From Ruegeria sp. Ofav3-42 (GTDB lineage: Bacteria > Pseudomonadota > Alphaproteobacteria > Rhodobacterales > Rhodobacteraceae): a stretch of 64,000 bases of DNA. Below the pieces are notes generated by a model. That model saw nothing but the letters and a program-made list of their open reading frames with translations. It did not search any database and had not been told where the DNA came from. The stretch spans positions 1 to 64,000 of the forward strand of contig NZ_JAKRGB010000011.1 of the NCBI RefSeq assembly GCF_022347725.1, written 5' to 3'. Positions 50,083 to 59,177 of the stretch are shown one piece after another (position 1 is the first letter of the stretch; each line of letters starts with the position of its first letter). The translations under genes and the position numbers were made by a program.

Positions 50083-51834
50083 ATGACACGTGAGATGACC
50101 GGCGCAAAGATGGTGGTTCAGGCCCTCAAGGATCAGGGCGTGGACACGGTATTCGGATACCCCGGCGGCGCCGTGCTACCGATCTATGATGAAATCTTTC
50201 TGCAGAACGACATTCGCCACATTCTGGTACGGCACGAACAAGGCGCGGTTCACGCCGCCGAAGGTTATGCTCGTTCAACCGGCAAACCCGGCGTTGCACT
50301 GGTAACTTCCGGCCCCGGCGCGACCAACGCGGTGACCGGCCTGACGGATGCGTTGCTGGACTCGATCCCGATCGTGGTTCTGACAGGTCAGGTGCCGACT
50401 TTCATGATCGGCTCGGACGCGTTCCAGGAGGCCGACACAGTTGGCATCACCCGCCCCTGCACCAAGCATAACTGGCTGGTAAAGGACACGGACTCGCTGG
50501 CCGAGACCATGCACGAGGCCTTTCACGTCGCCACCTCGGGCCGCCCCGGTCCGGTGCTGATCGACATCCCCAAGGATGTTCAGTTTGCTTCGGGCGAATA
50601 TAACGCGCCCAAGCCGTCGACCTCGCATTATCAGCCGGTTGTGAAAGGCGATCTGGAAGAGATCACCGAACTGGTCGCCGCGATGGAGACTGCCAAGAAG
50701 CCTGTGTTCTATACCGGCGGCGGCGTCATCAACTCTGGCCCTGCGGCCAGCCAATTGCTGCGTGAACTGGTCGATGCGACCGGTTTCCCGATCACCTCGA
50801 CCCTGATGGGTCTGGGCGCCTACCCGGCGTCGGGCAAGAACTGGTTGGGGATGCTGGGGATGCACGGCCTGTATGAGGCCAATCTGGCGATGCATGATTG
50901 TGACCTGATGATCAACATCGGCGCGCGGTTCGACGACCGGATCACCGGGCGGATTGACGCTTTCTCACCCAATTCCAAGAAAGCGCATATCGACATCGAC
51001 CCGTCCTCGATCAACAAGGTGATCCGCGTGGACATCCCGATTGTTGGTGACGTCGCCCATGTGCTGGAAGACATCCTGAAGGTCTGGAAAGCGCGTGGTC
51101 GCAAGACCGATGCAGCCAACGTTCAGCAATGGCAGAACCAGATCAACGACTGGCGCAAGGTCAACTGTCTCGCCTACACCAACAGCGAAAAGACGATCAA
51201 ACCGCAATACGCGCTGCAACGCCTTGAAGAACTGACGAAAGACCACGACCGTTACATCACGACCGAGGTTGGCCAGCACCAGATGTGGGCCGCGCAGTAC
51301 CTTGGCTTTGAAGATCCTAACCGCTGGATGACATCGGGTGGTCTGGGCACAATGGGCTACGGCTTCCCGGCCTCCATCGGTGTGCAGATGGCGCACCCGG
51401 ACGCTCTGGTTATCAACGTGGCCGGTGAGGCATCCTGGTTGATGAACATGCAAGAAATGGGCACTGCGGCGCAATATCGCCTACCCGTGAAGCAATTCAT
51501 CCTGAACAACGAACGCCTTGGCATGGTGCGCCAGTGGCAGGAACTGCTGCATGGCGAGCGCTATTCGCATTCCTGGTCCGAGGCCCTGCCCGATTTCGTC
51601 AAGCTCGCCGAGGCGTTTGGCGCGAAAGGCATCTTGTGTTCCGATCCGGCCGATCTGGATGACGCGATTATGGAGATGATCAACTATGACGGTCCGGTGA
51701 TCTTTGACTGTCTGGTTGAAAAGCACGAGAACTGTTTCCCGATGATTCCGTCGGGCAAGGCACATAACGAAATGCTGCTGGGCGAGGCCGAAACGCAGGG
51801 CGTGATCGATAGCAAGGGATCGGTTTTGGTGTGA
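50083..51834 (+). CDS. ilvI: Acetolactate synthase large subunit
   Basis: This is the catalytic ThDP enzyme that makes acetolactate or acetohydroxybutyrate, the first common step to Val, Leu and Ile. The 583 residues start MTREMTGAKMVVQALKDQGV at 50083; the frame before it runs through the attenuator. VFGYPGGAVLPIYDEIF and RHEQGAVHAAEGYARSTGKP carry the catalytic Glu. The ThDP/Mg motif normally read as GDxS is AGEASWLMN here (E449 in place of Asp). NNERLGMVRQWQELLHGERY closes the motif. The small subunit lies 1.3 kb downstream behind a GT87 gene. Confidence 0.95.
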   Translation: MTREMTGAKMVVQALKDQGVDTVFGYPGGAVLPIYDEIFLQNDIRHILVRHEQGAVHAAEGYARSTGKPGVALVTSGPGATNAVTGLTDALLDSIPIVVLTGQVPTFMIGSDAFQEADTVGITRPCTKHNWLVKDTDSLAETMHEAFHVATSGRPGPVLIDIPKDVQFASGEYNAPKPSTSHYQPVVKGDLEEITELVAAMETAKKPVFYTGGGVINSGPAASQLLRELVDATGFPITSTLMGLGAYPASGKNWLGMLGMHGLYEANLAMHDCDLMINIGARFDDRITGRIDAFSPNSKKAHIDIDPSSINKVIRVDIPIVGDVAHVLEDILKVWKARGRKTDAANVQQWQNQINDWRKVNCLAYTNSEKTIKPQYALQRLEELTKDHDRYITTEVGQHQMWAAQYLGFEDPNRWMTSGGLGTMGYGFPASIGVQMAHPDALVINVAGEASWLMNMQEMGTAAQYRLPVKQFILNNERLGMVRQWQELLHGERYSHSWSEALPDFVKLAEAFGAKGILCSDPADLDDAIMEMINYDGPVIFDCLVEKHENCFPMIPSGKAHNEMLLGEAETQGVIDSKGSVLV

Positions 51835-51886
51835 CGATTTAAGGTATTATTCATTCAAACAAAAAATATTGAGGTATGTGGAGCAG

Positions 51887-53134
51887 ATGAAACCGAACCG
51901 CGATCAACAGAGGGAACAGGCGGACGCGCGCCTTTTGGTTTTCGAAGGGCGTAGAGGCTGGCAAGCAGGTACGTTGGTACCAGCACTTCTGTTGATCTTT
52001 ATTGGCGTATGGATTCTAGGAAGTTGGCGCGAACTGCATGAGACTGGCGAAACAGTTGCAAAAGTTGATTTTCGTGTGTTTTGGGCAGCAGCCCGATTGG
52101 CCGTGCTTGGGTCTCCTTTGGAGGCACTCAGCATAGATTCCTTGGCGAACACTCATGGCGTGGTGGACGGTGAATGGATGCCATGGGCTTATCCAGCTGG
52201 TTTCCTGGTGGCTTTGATGCCGCTAGGTACCATGTCGTTTTCAGCCGCGTGGTTGGTTTTCACCATTGTGTCCATCGGTGCAGTTTTGATTGCGTTCCGC
52301 CCATTTTCCAGTGGCGTGATACCAGTATGGCTTGGCTTTGCCATAGCACCTGCGATTCTACCAAATCTGATGATGGGTCAAACCAGTATCCTGTGGAGCG
52401 CTGGCATTGTTGGTGCATTGGCCCTGATCCGGGCAGATAAACTGATCCTGGCAGGCATTGTTATTGGATTGTTGACCCTTAAGCCCCAACTTGGAATTCT
52501 GATACCCATCGCGCTAATTGCCTCGGCAGCTTGGCCGACCTTCATTTCCGCCGCCATTACGACGATCATGATTTCAGTGTTTGCGACATTTGTTGTTGGC
52601 ATCGAGTATTGGTCGGAGATGTTCAATATGATGCAGGCGCATTTCGACAATATACGCGACGCGAGCGAGCAAAATACGCTTATGATCAGCGCGTTCTCAA
52701 CGTTTTCCAGCTTCGGCCTTCCGGACAGAGTAGCGTTGCTTTTGCAATGGACAACTACATCACTTGCAGCCGTGATGGTCTTTGTGACCTGGCGCAGCCC
52801 AAAAATCAGCTTTGATTTGCGGGCCGCGACGCTATTGCTGGGCATCGTTTCGTCAACACCTTACCTGTGGTTTTACGAATCTGCACTCCTCGCGCCTGCG
52901 GCTCTATTTATGGTGCGTGCTGGCATATTGGGCAGCAACACATCAGGGATGATCCTTACGGCGCTAATGTGGCTCGGAATTGCTCCTGCTTTCTTGCTGA
53001 GGGTTTTCAGCGATTTATCCGACGTCAGCATGCGGTTGGCATTTGCTCCGGTGACGCTGGCTGCGATAATCGTATGCGTGCAAGCAATTGCCCGCCAACT
53101 CCGCGCTCCTGAATGCACTCCACTCAGATCATAG
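51887..53134 (+). CDS. GT87/DUF2029 glycosyltransferase-like membrane protein
   Basis: A 415-residue polytopic membrane protein with about ten helices, of the DUF2029 (GT87) family of polyprenyl-phosphate-sugar-using mannosyltransferases. The N-terminal extracytoplasmic loop has KVDFRVFWAAARLAVLGSP with the presumed catalytic Asp, and later WMPWAYPAGFLVALMPLG, LMMGQTSILWSAGIVGALAL and GLLTLKPQLGILIPIALI. The ATG at 51887 follows GGAG; an in-frame TTG at 51869 is less likely. It sits between ilvI and ilvH and ends eight bases before ilvH. Its codon use is A+T-richer than that of both neighbours, which points to insertion of a foreign gene. Donor and acceptor sugars are unknown. Confidence 0.85.
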   Translation: MKPNRDQQREQADARLLVFEGRRGWQAGTLVPALLLIFIGVWILGSWRELHETGETVAKVDFRVFWAAARLAVLGSPLEALSIDSLANTHGVVDGEWMPWAYPAGFLVALMPLGTMSFSAAWLVFTIVSIGAVLIAFRPFSSGVIPVWLGFAIAPAILPNLMMGQTSILWSAGIVGALALIRADKLILAGIVIGLLTLKPQLGILIPIALIASAAWPTFISAAITTIMISVFATFVVGIEYWSEMFNMMQAHFDNIRDASEQNTLMISAFSTFSSFGLPDRVALLLQWTTTSLAAVMVFVTWRSPKISFDLRAATLLLGIVSSTPYLWFYESALLAPAALFMVRAGILGSNTSGMILTALMWLGIAPAFLLRVFSDLSDVSMRLAFAPVTLAAIIVCVQAIARQLRAPECTPLRS

Positions 53135-53142
53135 GTTCGATC

Positions 53143-53703
53143 ATGACTCCTCTAAACATCGAAAAAGGCTCTAACCGCCATTCCGCATACAACCTACGCC
53201 CCACTTTTTCGGACGTGCAGGAACAACACACCATCGCCGTTCTGGTCGAGAACGAGCCCGGCGTTCTGGCCCGCGTGATCGGTCTGTTTTCCGGTCGGGG
53301 CTACAACATCGAAAGCCTCACTGTGGCCGAGGTGGATCACACTGGCCACCTCAGCCGCATCACTATCGTGACCACCGGCACGCCGCAGGTGATCGAGCAG
53401 ATCAAGGCTCAACTAGGACGCATCGTAACCGTCCACGATGTTCACGACCTTACCGTCGAAGGCCCCTCGGTCGAGCGTGAACTGGCTATCATCAAAGTCG
53501 TTGGCGGCGGAGACAAACGGGTCGAAGCGCTGCGTCTGGCGGATATCTTCCGCGCGAACGTCGTCGACAGTACGCTGAATTCGTTCATTTTTGAGATCAC
53601 GGGCGCTCCGGACAAAATCGACGCGTTCGCAGATTTGATGCGCCCGCTGGGCCTTGTTGAAATTGCGCGTACCGGCGTCGCCGCCCTGTTGCGCGGAGAT
53701 TGA
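53143..53703 (+). CDS. ilvH: Acetolactate synthase small subunit
   Basis: This is the regulatory ACT-domain subunit that gives valine feedback. The 186 residues start MTPLNIEKGSNRHSAYNLRP; an ATG at 53113 adds ten residues inside the GT87 gene. The ACT domain is at QEQHTIAVLVENEPGVLARV with IGLFSGRGYNIESLTVAEVD, and the second domain at RELAIIKVVGGGDKRVEALR. A strong hairpin follows. Confidence 0.95.
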   Translation: MTPLNIEKGSNRHSAYNLRPTFSDVQEQHTIAVLVENEPGVLARVIGLFSGRGYNIESLTVAEVDHTGHLSRITIVTTGTPQVIEQIKAQLGRIVTVHDVHDLTVEGPSVERELAIIKVVGGGDKRVEALRLADIFRANVVDSTLNSFIFEITGAPDKIDAFADLMRPLGLVEIARTGVAALLRGD

Positions 53704-53710
53704 ACCCTTC

Positions 53711-53739
53711 CGCCTCGCCCCGGTTTACGGGGCGAGGCG
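53711..53739 (+). terminator. Strong hairpin after ilvH
   Basis: CGCCTCGCCCCG-GTTTA-CGGGGCGAGGCG, a perfect 12-bp stem eight bases after the ilvH stop. It lacks a T tract, so it may be a weak terminator or an mRNA end-protecting structure. Confidence 0.6.
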
Positions 53740-53978
53740 ATGCTGCTCAGAGGACTTTAGCAATACAGCCGTATGTTGCCGATGAGCATAAAAGCCCCAA
53801 AAGATCATACAAATTAGCATAAAGCCTATTGCGTTTGTCACTCCCTACGTTAGCTTCGGAACGTAGCGTGGTGTTGGGATGCGTCCGCTAGGGTCATCAG
53901 TACGATTGAAAGCGCATGAACGGCCAAAAGGTCGGGTGCGTCGCGTTTGTGAACGACACTCTGGAACCTGGGACAGAA

Positions 53979-54719
53979 ATGACCAAGAGTATCCGTAGTC
54001 CTGATGAATTGCGCAGGATGTTTGGCGCTAATCTGCGGCAATTGTCGCGGCAATATTCTTCTGTGTCTGAGCTCTGCCGCCAGCTTGGCATCAACAGAAC
54101 CCAGTTCAACAGATATCTGGCGGGTGAGAGCTTTCCCCGCCCCGATGTCCTTGATCGTATGTGCCGGTTTTTTGACGTCGACGCCCGTATCCTGCTGCGT
54201 CCTCTGGATGAAATCGAATTGCCGCCAATACATCCGGCGGCCTCGGCCCTGACCGAGTTCCTGGGATCAGGCCCATCCACGTTGACCGAAAACCTGCTCC
54301 CTGCAGGGTTCTACTATGTCACGGAAACAGGCCTGGATGAGGGGCTTTCGTCCCGGCACAGAGTGATCCATGCGCGGCGATTGCCGCAATGCACGCTCGT
54401 TCGCAGCTATGAGCCCGATAACGGCGAGAAACAGGCATCCCCATCCAGGCGCGAGGTTCAGGGCATAGCCGCCTGCGCGGGCCAGCAGATTTACATCCTT
54501 ATGTCCAGCCGCGCCGCGCAAAACAGCCGCATCTACCTTGTAACACGAGGCTCGGATGAGAATTCCGAACGCTGGCGCGGGGTTGCGATTTGCCTGTCAA
54601 AGACCACGGCACAAGCAACCACCATGCGCAGGCTGACATTGAACTATCTAGGCACAAAGCCCACAGCCGCCTTGCCCGCGGCTCGCGCCGCCAAGCGATT
54701 TGAGCAGAGCGCGGCCTAA
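53979..54719 (+). CDS. XRE-family transcriptional regulator
   Basis: A protein of about 246 residues with an N-terminal helix-turn-helix (NLRQLSRQYSSVSELCRQLG then INRTQFNRYLAGESFPRPDV) and a larger C-terminal domain without a match that I know. The latter includes PAGFYYVTETGLDEGLSSRH and IYILMSSRAAQNSRIYLVTR. The frame is open from 53916; the ATG at 53979 (MTKSIRSPDELRRMF) is closer to the domain. It converges on the DUF2189 gene. Target and signal are unknown. The 275 bases upstream show only the ilvH hairpin. Confidence 0.8.
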   Translation: MTKSIRSPDELRRMFGANLRQLSRQYSSVSELCRQLGINRTQFNRYLAGESFPRPDVLDRMCRFFDVDARILLRPLDEIELPPIHPAASALTEFLGSGPSTLTENLLPAGFYYVTETGLDEGLSSRHRVIHARRLPQCTLVRSYEPDNGEKQASPSRREVQGIAACAGQQIYILMSSRAAQNSRIYLVTRGSDENSERWRGVAICLSKTTAQATTMRRLTLNYLGTKPTAALPAARAAKRFEQSAA

Positions 54720-54746
54720 CCCGACAACACCAATTGCCCCCAGGAC

Positions 54747-55529
54747 TTAGGTGTTCTTCTCGTCACCCGCCATAGTGATAAGGCGATACAGATGCCAACT
54801 GGCATGCCCCAGCAGAGGCAGGACGACCAACAGCCCCAGAAACCACGGGACCATTGCCACAAATGTCAGCACCGCCACGAACGCACCCCACCCCAGCATG
54901 ACCTTGGGGTTCGATCTGACATAGTTGAAACTGGCGATCATGGCGGTCACGAAATCCAGTTCTCGGTCCAGTAACATCGGGATTGAGAGCACTGTGATCA
55001 TGTACAAAACAATTGCGAATACGGCCCCGAAAGCGCTTCCAACGGCCAGCATCGTCAGGCCGTTCGGCGTCAGAAACACCTCGAACGAACTGGACACGTT
55101 GGTCATTGTGGACAGCCCCATAAACAGGGCAAAAATCATGTGACCCAGAAAGAACCAGAACAAAAAGATCACCACGATAATAGCGCAGATTGACGGCAAT
55201 TGTCGGCGACTTTGCTGGATGACCACGCCGAAAATCGCACCGAAGTTCAATGGTTTACCCTGTTCCAACCTGTGCGAGACCTCATACAGTCCTACGGCTG
55301 CAAATGGCCCGAGCAAGGGAAACCCGATCGCGGCCAACACCAGCCAATAGGATGTCTCTGTCTCGATCGTCACCCACGCCATCACCCAACCGGCCAGTAC
55401 GTAAAACCCACCGAACAACAGGCCAAAGATCGGAGCACGACGAAAGTCGGCCCAAGCGCGGCGCAATGCCAGACGCAGCATTTCTGTATTCACAGGTCCC
55501 ATTGCCGGAACGCCAAAGGGCTTTTCCAT
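54747..55529 (-). CDS. DUF2189 integral membrane protein
   Basis: A 260-residue protein with six or so hydrophobic helices ([60 protein letters not shown]) and the DUF2189 hallmarks [32 protein letters not shown] and [11 protein letters not shown]. The function is unknown. It lies 34 bases after the amidase gene on the same strand. Confidence 0.83.
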   Translation of the reverse strand: MEKPFGVPAMGPVNTEMLRLALRRAWADFRRAPIFGLLFGGFYVLAGWVMAWVTIETETSYWLVLAAIGFPLLGPFAAVGLYEVSHRLEQGKPLNFGAIFGVVIQQSRRQLPSICAIIVVIFLFWFFLGHMIFALFMGLSTMTNVSSSFEVFLTPNGLTMLAVGSAFGAVFAIVLYMITVLSIPMLLDRELDFVTAMIASFNYVRSNPKVMLGWGAFVAVLTFVAMVPWFLGLLVVLPLLGHASWHLYRLITMAGDEKNT

Positions 55530-55563
55530 GTTCTGTCTCTCCTCCCCTTTTCCGGCCTTTTAC

Positions 55564-56958
55564 TCAAGCCGGTCGTTTTTGCGGCCACCCGGTCGCAGCG
55601 TGATAAGCGGCCCCTACCGAAAGTATACGTGCATCCGCCCCACGCGGGCCAAAGACCTGCATTCCCATTGGCAACCCGCCTGCGCCGAACCCGGCCGGAA
55701 CTGACAGACAAGGCGAACCAATCAGACTGACGGGGACAACGACCTGCATCCATCTGTGATAGGTATCCATGGTTTTCCCTGCGATTTCAGTGGGAAACGG
55801 CGTTTCGATTTCGAACGGCCAGACCTGAGCAGACGGCAGCACAAGCGCATCGTAATCCCGAAAAATCTCAGCTGCGCGCCGGAACCAGTCGGATCGGACA
55901 ACGCTTGCCAGATGCACCTGCATCGCCGTCAGGGCCTGCCCCCGGTCCAGTTCCCATTGCGCCGTATCTTTCAACTGCGCCCGGTGTTCCGCCATCGGAG
56001 CGAGGCTTGCCGCCACGTTCCACGACCGCAGTGTCGCCCAACTGTCGAACATGCTCTCGGCGTCGAACGGCGGCGCAACATGCTCCACCTGCGCACCGAG
56101 TTGCGCGAAGACGGACAATGCATCCTCGCACACCTCGCGAATGCCATCGTCATACGGGAACGCTCCGCCCCAATCGCCCAGCCAACCAATCCGCATGCCA
56201 GACAGTTCTGCCGCCTGAACCGGAGAAACCGCCGGGCTGGGAACGGCCAAAGGTTGCCGGGGGTCCGGGCCTGAAATCACGTCCAACAACACGCCCAAGT
56301 CTTCAGGACAACGTGCCATGGGACCAAGGGTGGACAGCTGATGCAGGAAGACGTCGCCAGCAGGTTCCGGCGGCACCCTTCCCCAGCTTGGGCGGAAGCC
56401 ATAGACATTGTTCCAGGCCGCCGGGTTGCGCAAACTGCCCATCATGTCAGAGCCATCTGCAAGCGCCACCATCCCCGTGGCCAGTGCGACGGCTGCTCCG
56501 CCGGACGATCCGCCACATGTGCGAGAATGGTCGTAAGGGTTGCGCGTGGCACCATAGACAGGATTGAACGTGTGCGACCCCAATCCGAATTCCGGAGTAT
56601 TGGTTTTCCCGATCAGAATGGCGCCCGCAGCCCGCATCCGCGCCGCGATCAGATCGTCTTCTGTCGGTACATGGTCCCGGAACAACGGCGATCCCTGCGA
56701 GGACACTATCCCTGCAACATTCACCAGGTCTTTGACAGCGATCGGCAACCCGTGCAGCGGCCCTGTCCACGGCCCCGCATCCAAAGCCCGGGCCTCGGCC
56801 ATCAAATCATCCGGGTCACGCAGCGCGACAATTGCATTCAGGGGACCATTGACTGCCGCGATCTGGTCCAGCGTTGCGCGCATCAGATCGGCGGCGGAAA
56901 CACGTCTGGCCGAGAGATCGGCCAGCAAAGCAGTTGCGGTTTTTTGGCTCAGATCCAT
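55564..56958 (-). CDS. Amidase signature family enzyme
   Basis: A 464-residue amidase with the Ser-cisSer-Lys triad: Lys in LPIAVKDLVNVAGI, the Gly/Ser motif in RTCGGSSGGAAVALATGMV, and the nucleophile Ser in DGSDMMGSLRNPAAWNNVYG. The C-terminal part (SLIGSPCLSVPAGFGAGGLP) is typical. It has no signal peptide. The substrate is unknown. It is not linked to gatC or gatB genes, so it is a free amidase rather than GatA. Confidence 0.9.
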   Translation of the reverse strand: MDLSQKTATALLADLSARRVSAADLMRATLDQIAAVNGPLNAIVALRDPDDLMAEARALDAGPWTGPLHGLPIAVKDLVNVAGIVSSQGSPLFRDHVPTEDDLIAARMRAAGAILIGKTNTPEFGLGSHTFNPVYGATRNPYDHSRTCGGSSGGAAVALATGMVALADGSDMMGSLRNPAAWNNVYGFRPSWGRVPPEPAGDVFLHQLSTLGPMARCPEDLGVLLDVISGPDPRQPLAVPSPAVSPVQAAELSGMRIGWLGDWGGAFPYDDGIREVCEDALSVFAQLGAQVEHVAPPFDAESMFDSWATLRSWNVAASLAPMAEHRAQLKDTAQWELDRGQALTAMQVHLASVVRSDWFRRAAEIFRDYDALVLPSAQVWPFEIETPFPTEIAGKTMDTYHRWMQVVVPVSLIGSPCLSVPAGFGAGGLPMGMQVFGPRGADARILSVGAAYHAATGWPQKRPA

Positions 56959-57077
56959 CCGTGGCTCATCGCGTCCCGTGTCAGTGTGTCGCGCTCAGCC
57001 TAGCCGGGGCTCAAACTCATTTAAACCCACGTTTTACATATATCTTTTCTCGTAAAGCACAGAGCGCCCCAGATACG

Positions 57078-57130
57078 CTTCATCTGGCCCGAAATACCTC
57101 GGGGGAGTCTCCGACGGGGGCCGAGCCCCC
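57078..57130 (-). repeat. Bipartite intergenic repeat, copy 5 (inverted)
   Basis: The core CTTCATCTGGCCCGAAATAC then CTCGGGGG (57078-57105) is followed by the hairpin GGGGGC-CGA-GCCCCC (57116-57130). It lies between the amidase start and the prfB stop. Confidence 0.85.
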
Positions 57131-57138
57131 AAACGCGA

Positions 57139-58266
57139 TCAGCCCTCGCCCTGCGCCTCGGACCGGCTCTTGCCGGCAACATCCATCGCAAGCGTCGCGG
57201 CCATGAACCCATCCAGATCGCCGTCCAGAACACCCTTGGTGTCCGAGGTCTCGTGATTGGTGCGCAGGTCCTTGACCATCTGGTAGGGCTGCAAAACGTA
57301 AGACCGGATCTGGTTGCCCCAACCTGCGTCACCTTTGGCCTCATGCGCCGCGTTGATATCGGCGTTCCGTCGGTCCAGCTCTTGTTGATACAAGCGCGAT
57401 TTCAGGGCCTTCATGGCAATGTCACGGTTCTGGTGCTGCGATTTCTCGGACGAGGTCACAACGATCCCCGTCGGGATGTGCGTGATCCGCACCGCCGAGT
57501 CCGTGGTGTTCACGTGCTGACCACCTGCACCCGAGGACCGATACGTGTCGATACGGATTTCCGACGGATTGACCTCAATCTCGATGTTGTCGTCGACCAC
57601 CGGATAGACCCAGACCGAGCTGAACGAGGTGTGCCGCTTGGCCGCCGAGTCATAGGGCGAAATCCGCACCAGCCGGTGCACGCCGCTTTCCGATTTCAGC
57701 CAGCCATAGGCGTTGTGGCCGGAAATCTTGTAAGCAGCGGATTTGATCCCCGCCTCTTCACCCGCAGTCTCAGACTGCAGTTCGACCGTATAACCTTTCT
57801 TCTCAGCCCAGCGGACATACATCCGCGCCAGCATCGAGGCCCAGTCGCAGCTTTCCGTACCGCCAGCGCCCGAGTTAATCTCAAGGAAGGTGTCATTGCC
57901 GTCGGCCTCACCGTCCAGCAGCGCCTCAAGCTCTTTCTTGGCGGCTTTGGCACCCAGCTTTTTGATGGCGTCCTCGGCGTCGTTCACGACCTCTTCGTCC
58001 TCTTCCATCTCACCCAGCTCGATCAGCTCAATATTGTCGCTGAGATCGGTCTTGATCGACTCATAGGTCTCGATGGCGTCGACCAGCATCTGACGCTCAC
58101 GCATCAGTTTCTGCGCGTTTTCGGGATTGTCCCACAGGTTGGGGTCCTCGACCCGAGCGTTGAATTCCTCAAGACGATGGGGCGCGGTCTCATAGTCCAT
58201 ACGCTGCGCCAGCAGCTCCAGCGACTTTTCGATTTCCGCCACGGTGTTCTGGGTTTCGGCGCGCAT
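57139..58266 (-). CDS. prfB: Peptide chain release factor 2
   Basis: RF2 ends translation at UGA and UAA. The 375 residues contain the stop-codon tripeptide SPF-type stretch ([15 protein letters not shown]) and the peptidyl-hydrolase motif GGQ in [18 protein letters not shown]. The whole protein is read in one frame from the ATG at 58266 ([20 protein letters not shown]), so the programmed +1 frameshift known from E. coli prfB is absent. It is divergent from the phosphotransferase gene. Confidence 0.96.
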   Translation of the reverse strand: MRAETQNTVAEIEKSLELLAQRMDYETAPHRLEEFNARVEDPNLWDNPENAQKLMRERQMLVDAIETYESIKTDLSDNIELIELGEMEEDEEVVNDAEDAIKKLGAKAAKKELEALLDGEADGNDTFLEINSGAGGTESCDWASMLARMYVRWAEKKGYTVELQSETAGEEAGIKSAAYKISGHNAYGWLKSESGVHRLVRISPYDSAAKRHTSFSSVWVYPVVDDNIEIEVNPSEIRIDTYRSSGAGGQHVNTTDSAVRITHIPTGIVVTSSEKSQHQNRDIAMKALKSRLYQQELDRRNADINAAHEAKGDAGWGNQIRSYVLQPYQMVKDLRTNHETSDTKGVLDGDLDGFMAATLAMDVAGKSRSEAQGEG

Positions 58267-58343
58267 GGTCTTGTCCCAACTTGCTCAATCAGGCTTGCGT
58301 GATAGCAAGAGCTTGAGACCACCACAAGGCACGTGAGCCCCGA

Positions 58344-59177
58344 ATGAGAGATGTACCGCTTGAGTTTCCCAAGAGTTGGGGTCTGACGATCATGGAACCG
58401 GTCGCCGATACCGGTTTGGCAAAGGTGTGGAAGGTCAAAACGTCCGACGGAACTGAGGCGGCGCTCAAACTGTACCGAAAGCCGGATCGCGGGAATGAAG
58501 CTCCGGGTGCGCAGCTTTTGGCGCGATGGCAGGATCGTGGTGCCGTTCGGATATTGGCTGAAACAGAAAATGCGGTGCTAATGGAATGGCTTGAAGGTCC
58601 GTCCTTGGGTGATATCGCCCGCCGCGGCGACCCGGACAAAGCCTGTAACCTACTGGCAGAAGCCGCCGGTCGCCTTCACGCCAAGCCGCTGGTAGATCGG
58701 GCGGGTTTGAAGGACTTAAACGAGGTCTTTGCCCCTCTCTTTGACTGCACCTTTTCAACGAGCTGTCGTGACGGCCTCAGACACGACATGACCCGAGCCA
58801 TGAGCTTGGCGCAGTCTCTTCTGGAAACTCAGGACAATCTGGGGCCACTACATGGCGATCTACATCATGACAACGTCATTCAGACCTCGCACGGTCTGCG
58901 GGTTATTGACGCCAAAGGGTATCTGGGCGATCCAGCTTTTGAACTGGCAAATGCCCTACGCCATCCAATGGGCATGCCGAACTTGGTGCGGCAACCCGAT
59001 CAGATGGATCATTGCATCGTTCTATATTCTCAAGCTTCAAAGGTGCCACCCAAACGCCTGACGCAATGGGCGGCAGCAAAATGTGCGTTGTCGATTTTCT
59101 GGCGGTCCAAAGGAACCATCGCACAAGATAAAGAAGCAGATTTGCTTAACCTGTTCCTGAGAGCGGCCGATCAGTAA
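58344..59177 (+). CDS. APH(6)/hydroxyurea-kinase-like phosphotransferase
   Basis: A 277-residue kinase-fold protein of the aminoglycoside/hydroxyurea antibiotic-resistance kinase family (streptomycin 6-kinase-like). The nucleotide-site Lys is in TEAALKLYRK, the hinge in AVLMEWLEGPSLGDIA, the catalytic loop is LGPLHGDLHHDNVI with the Asp, and the metal Asp is in LRVIDAKGYLGDPAFELANA. Small differences and core-genome neighbours suggest it may act on a native metabolite rather than give resistance. Its 3' end overlaps the mrcA 3' end by seven bases. Confidence 0.83.
   Translation: MRDVPLEFPKSWGLTIMEPVADTGLAKVWKVKTSDGTEAALKLYRKPDRGNEAPGAQLLARWQDRGAVRILAETENAVLMEWLEGPSLGDIARRGDPDKACNLLAEAAGRLHAKPLVDRAGLKDLNEVFAPLFDCTFSTSCRDGLRHDMTRAMSLAQSLLETQDNLGPLHGDLHHDNVIQTSHGLRVIDAKGYLGDPAFELANALRHPMGMPNLVRQPDQMDHCIVLYSQASKVPPKRLTQWAAAKCALSIFWRSKGTIAQDKEADLLNLFLRAADQ

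Noticed and set aside
57139..58266. Programmed frameshift in prfB as in E. coli
   Set aside because: The entire RF2 protein is read in a single frame with no internal UGA near codon 26.
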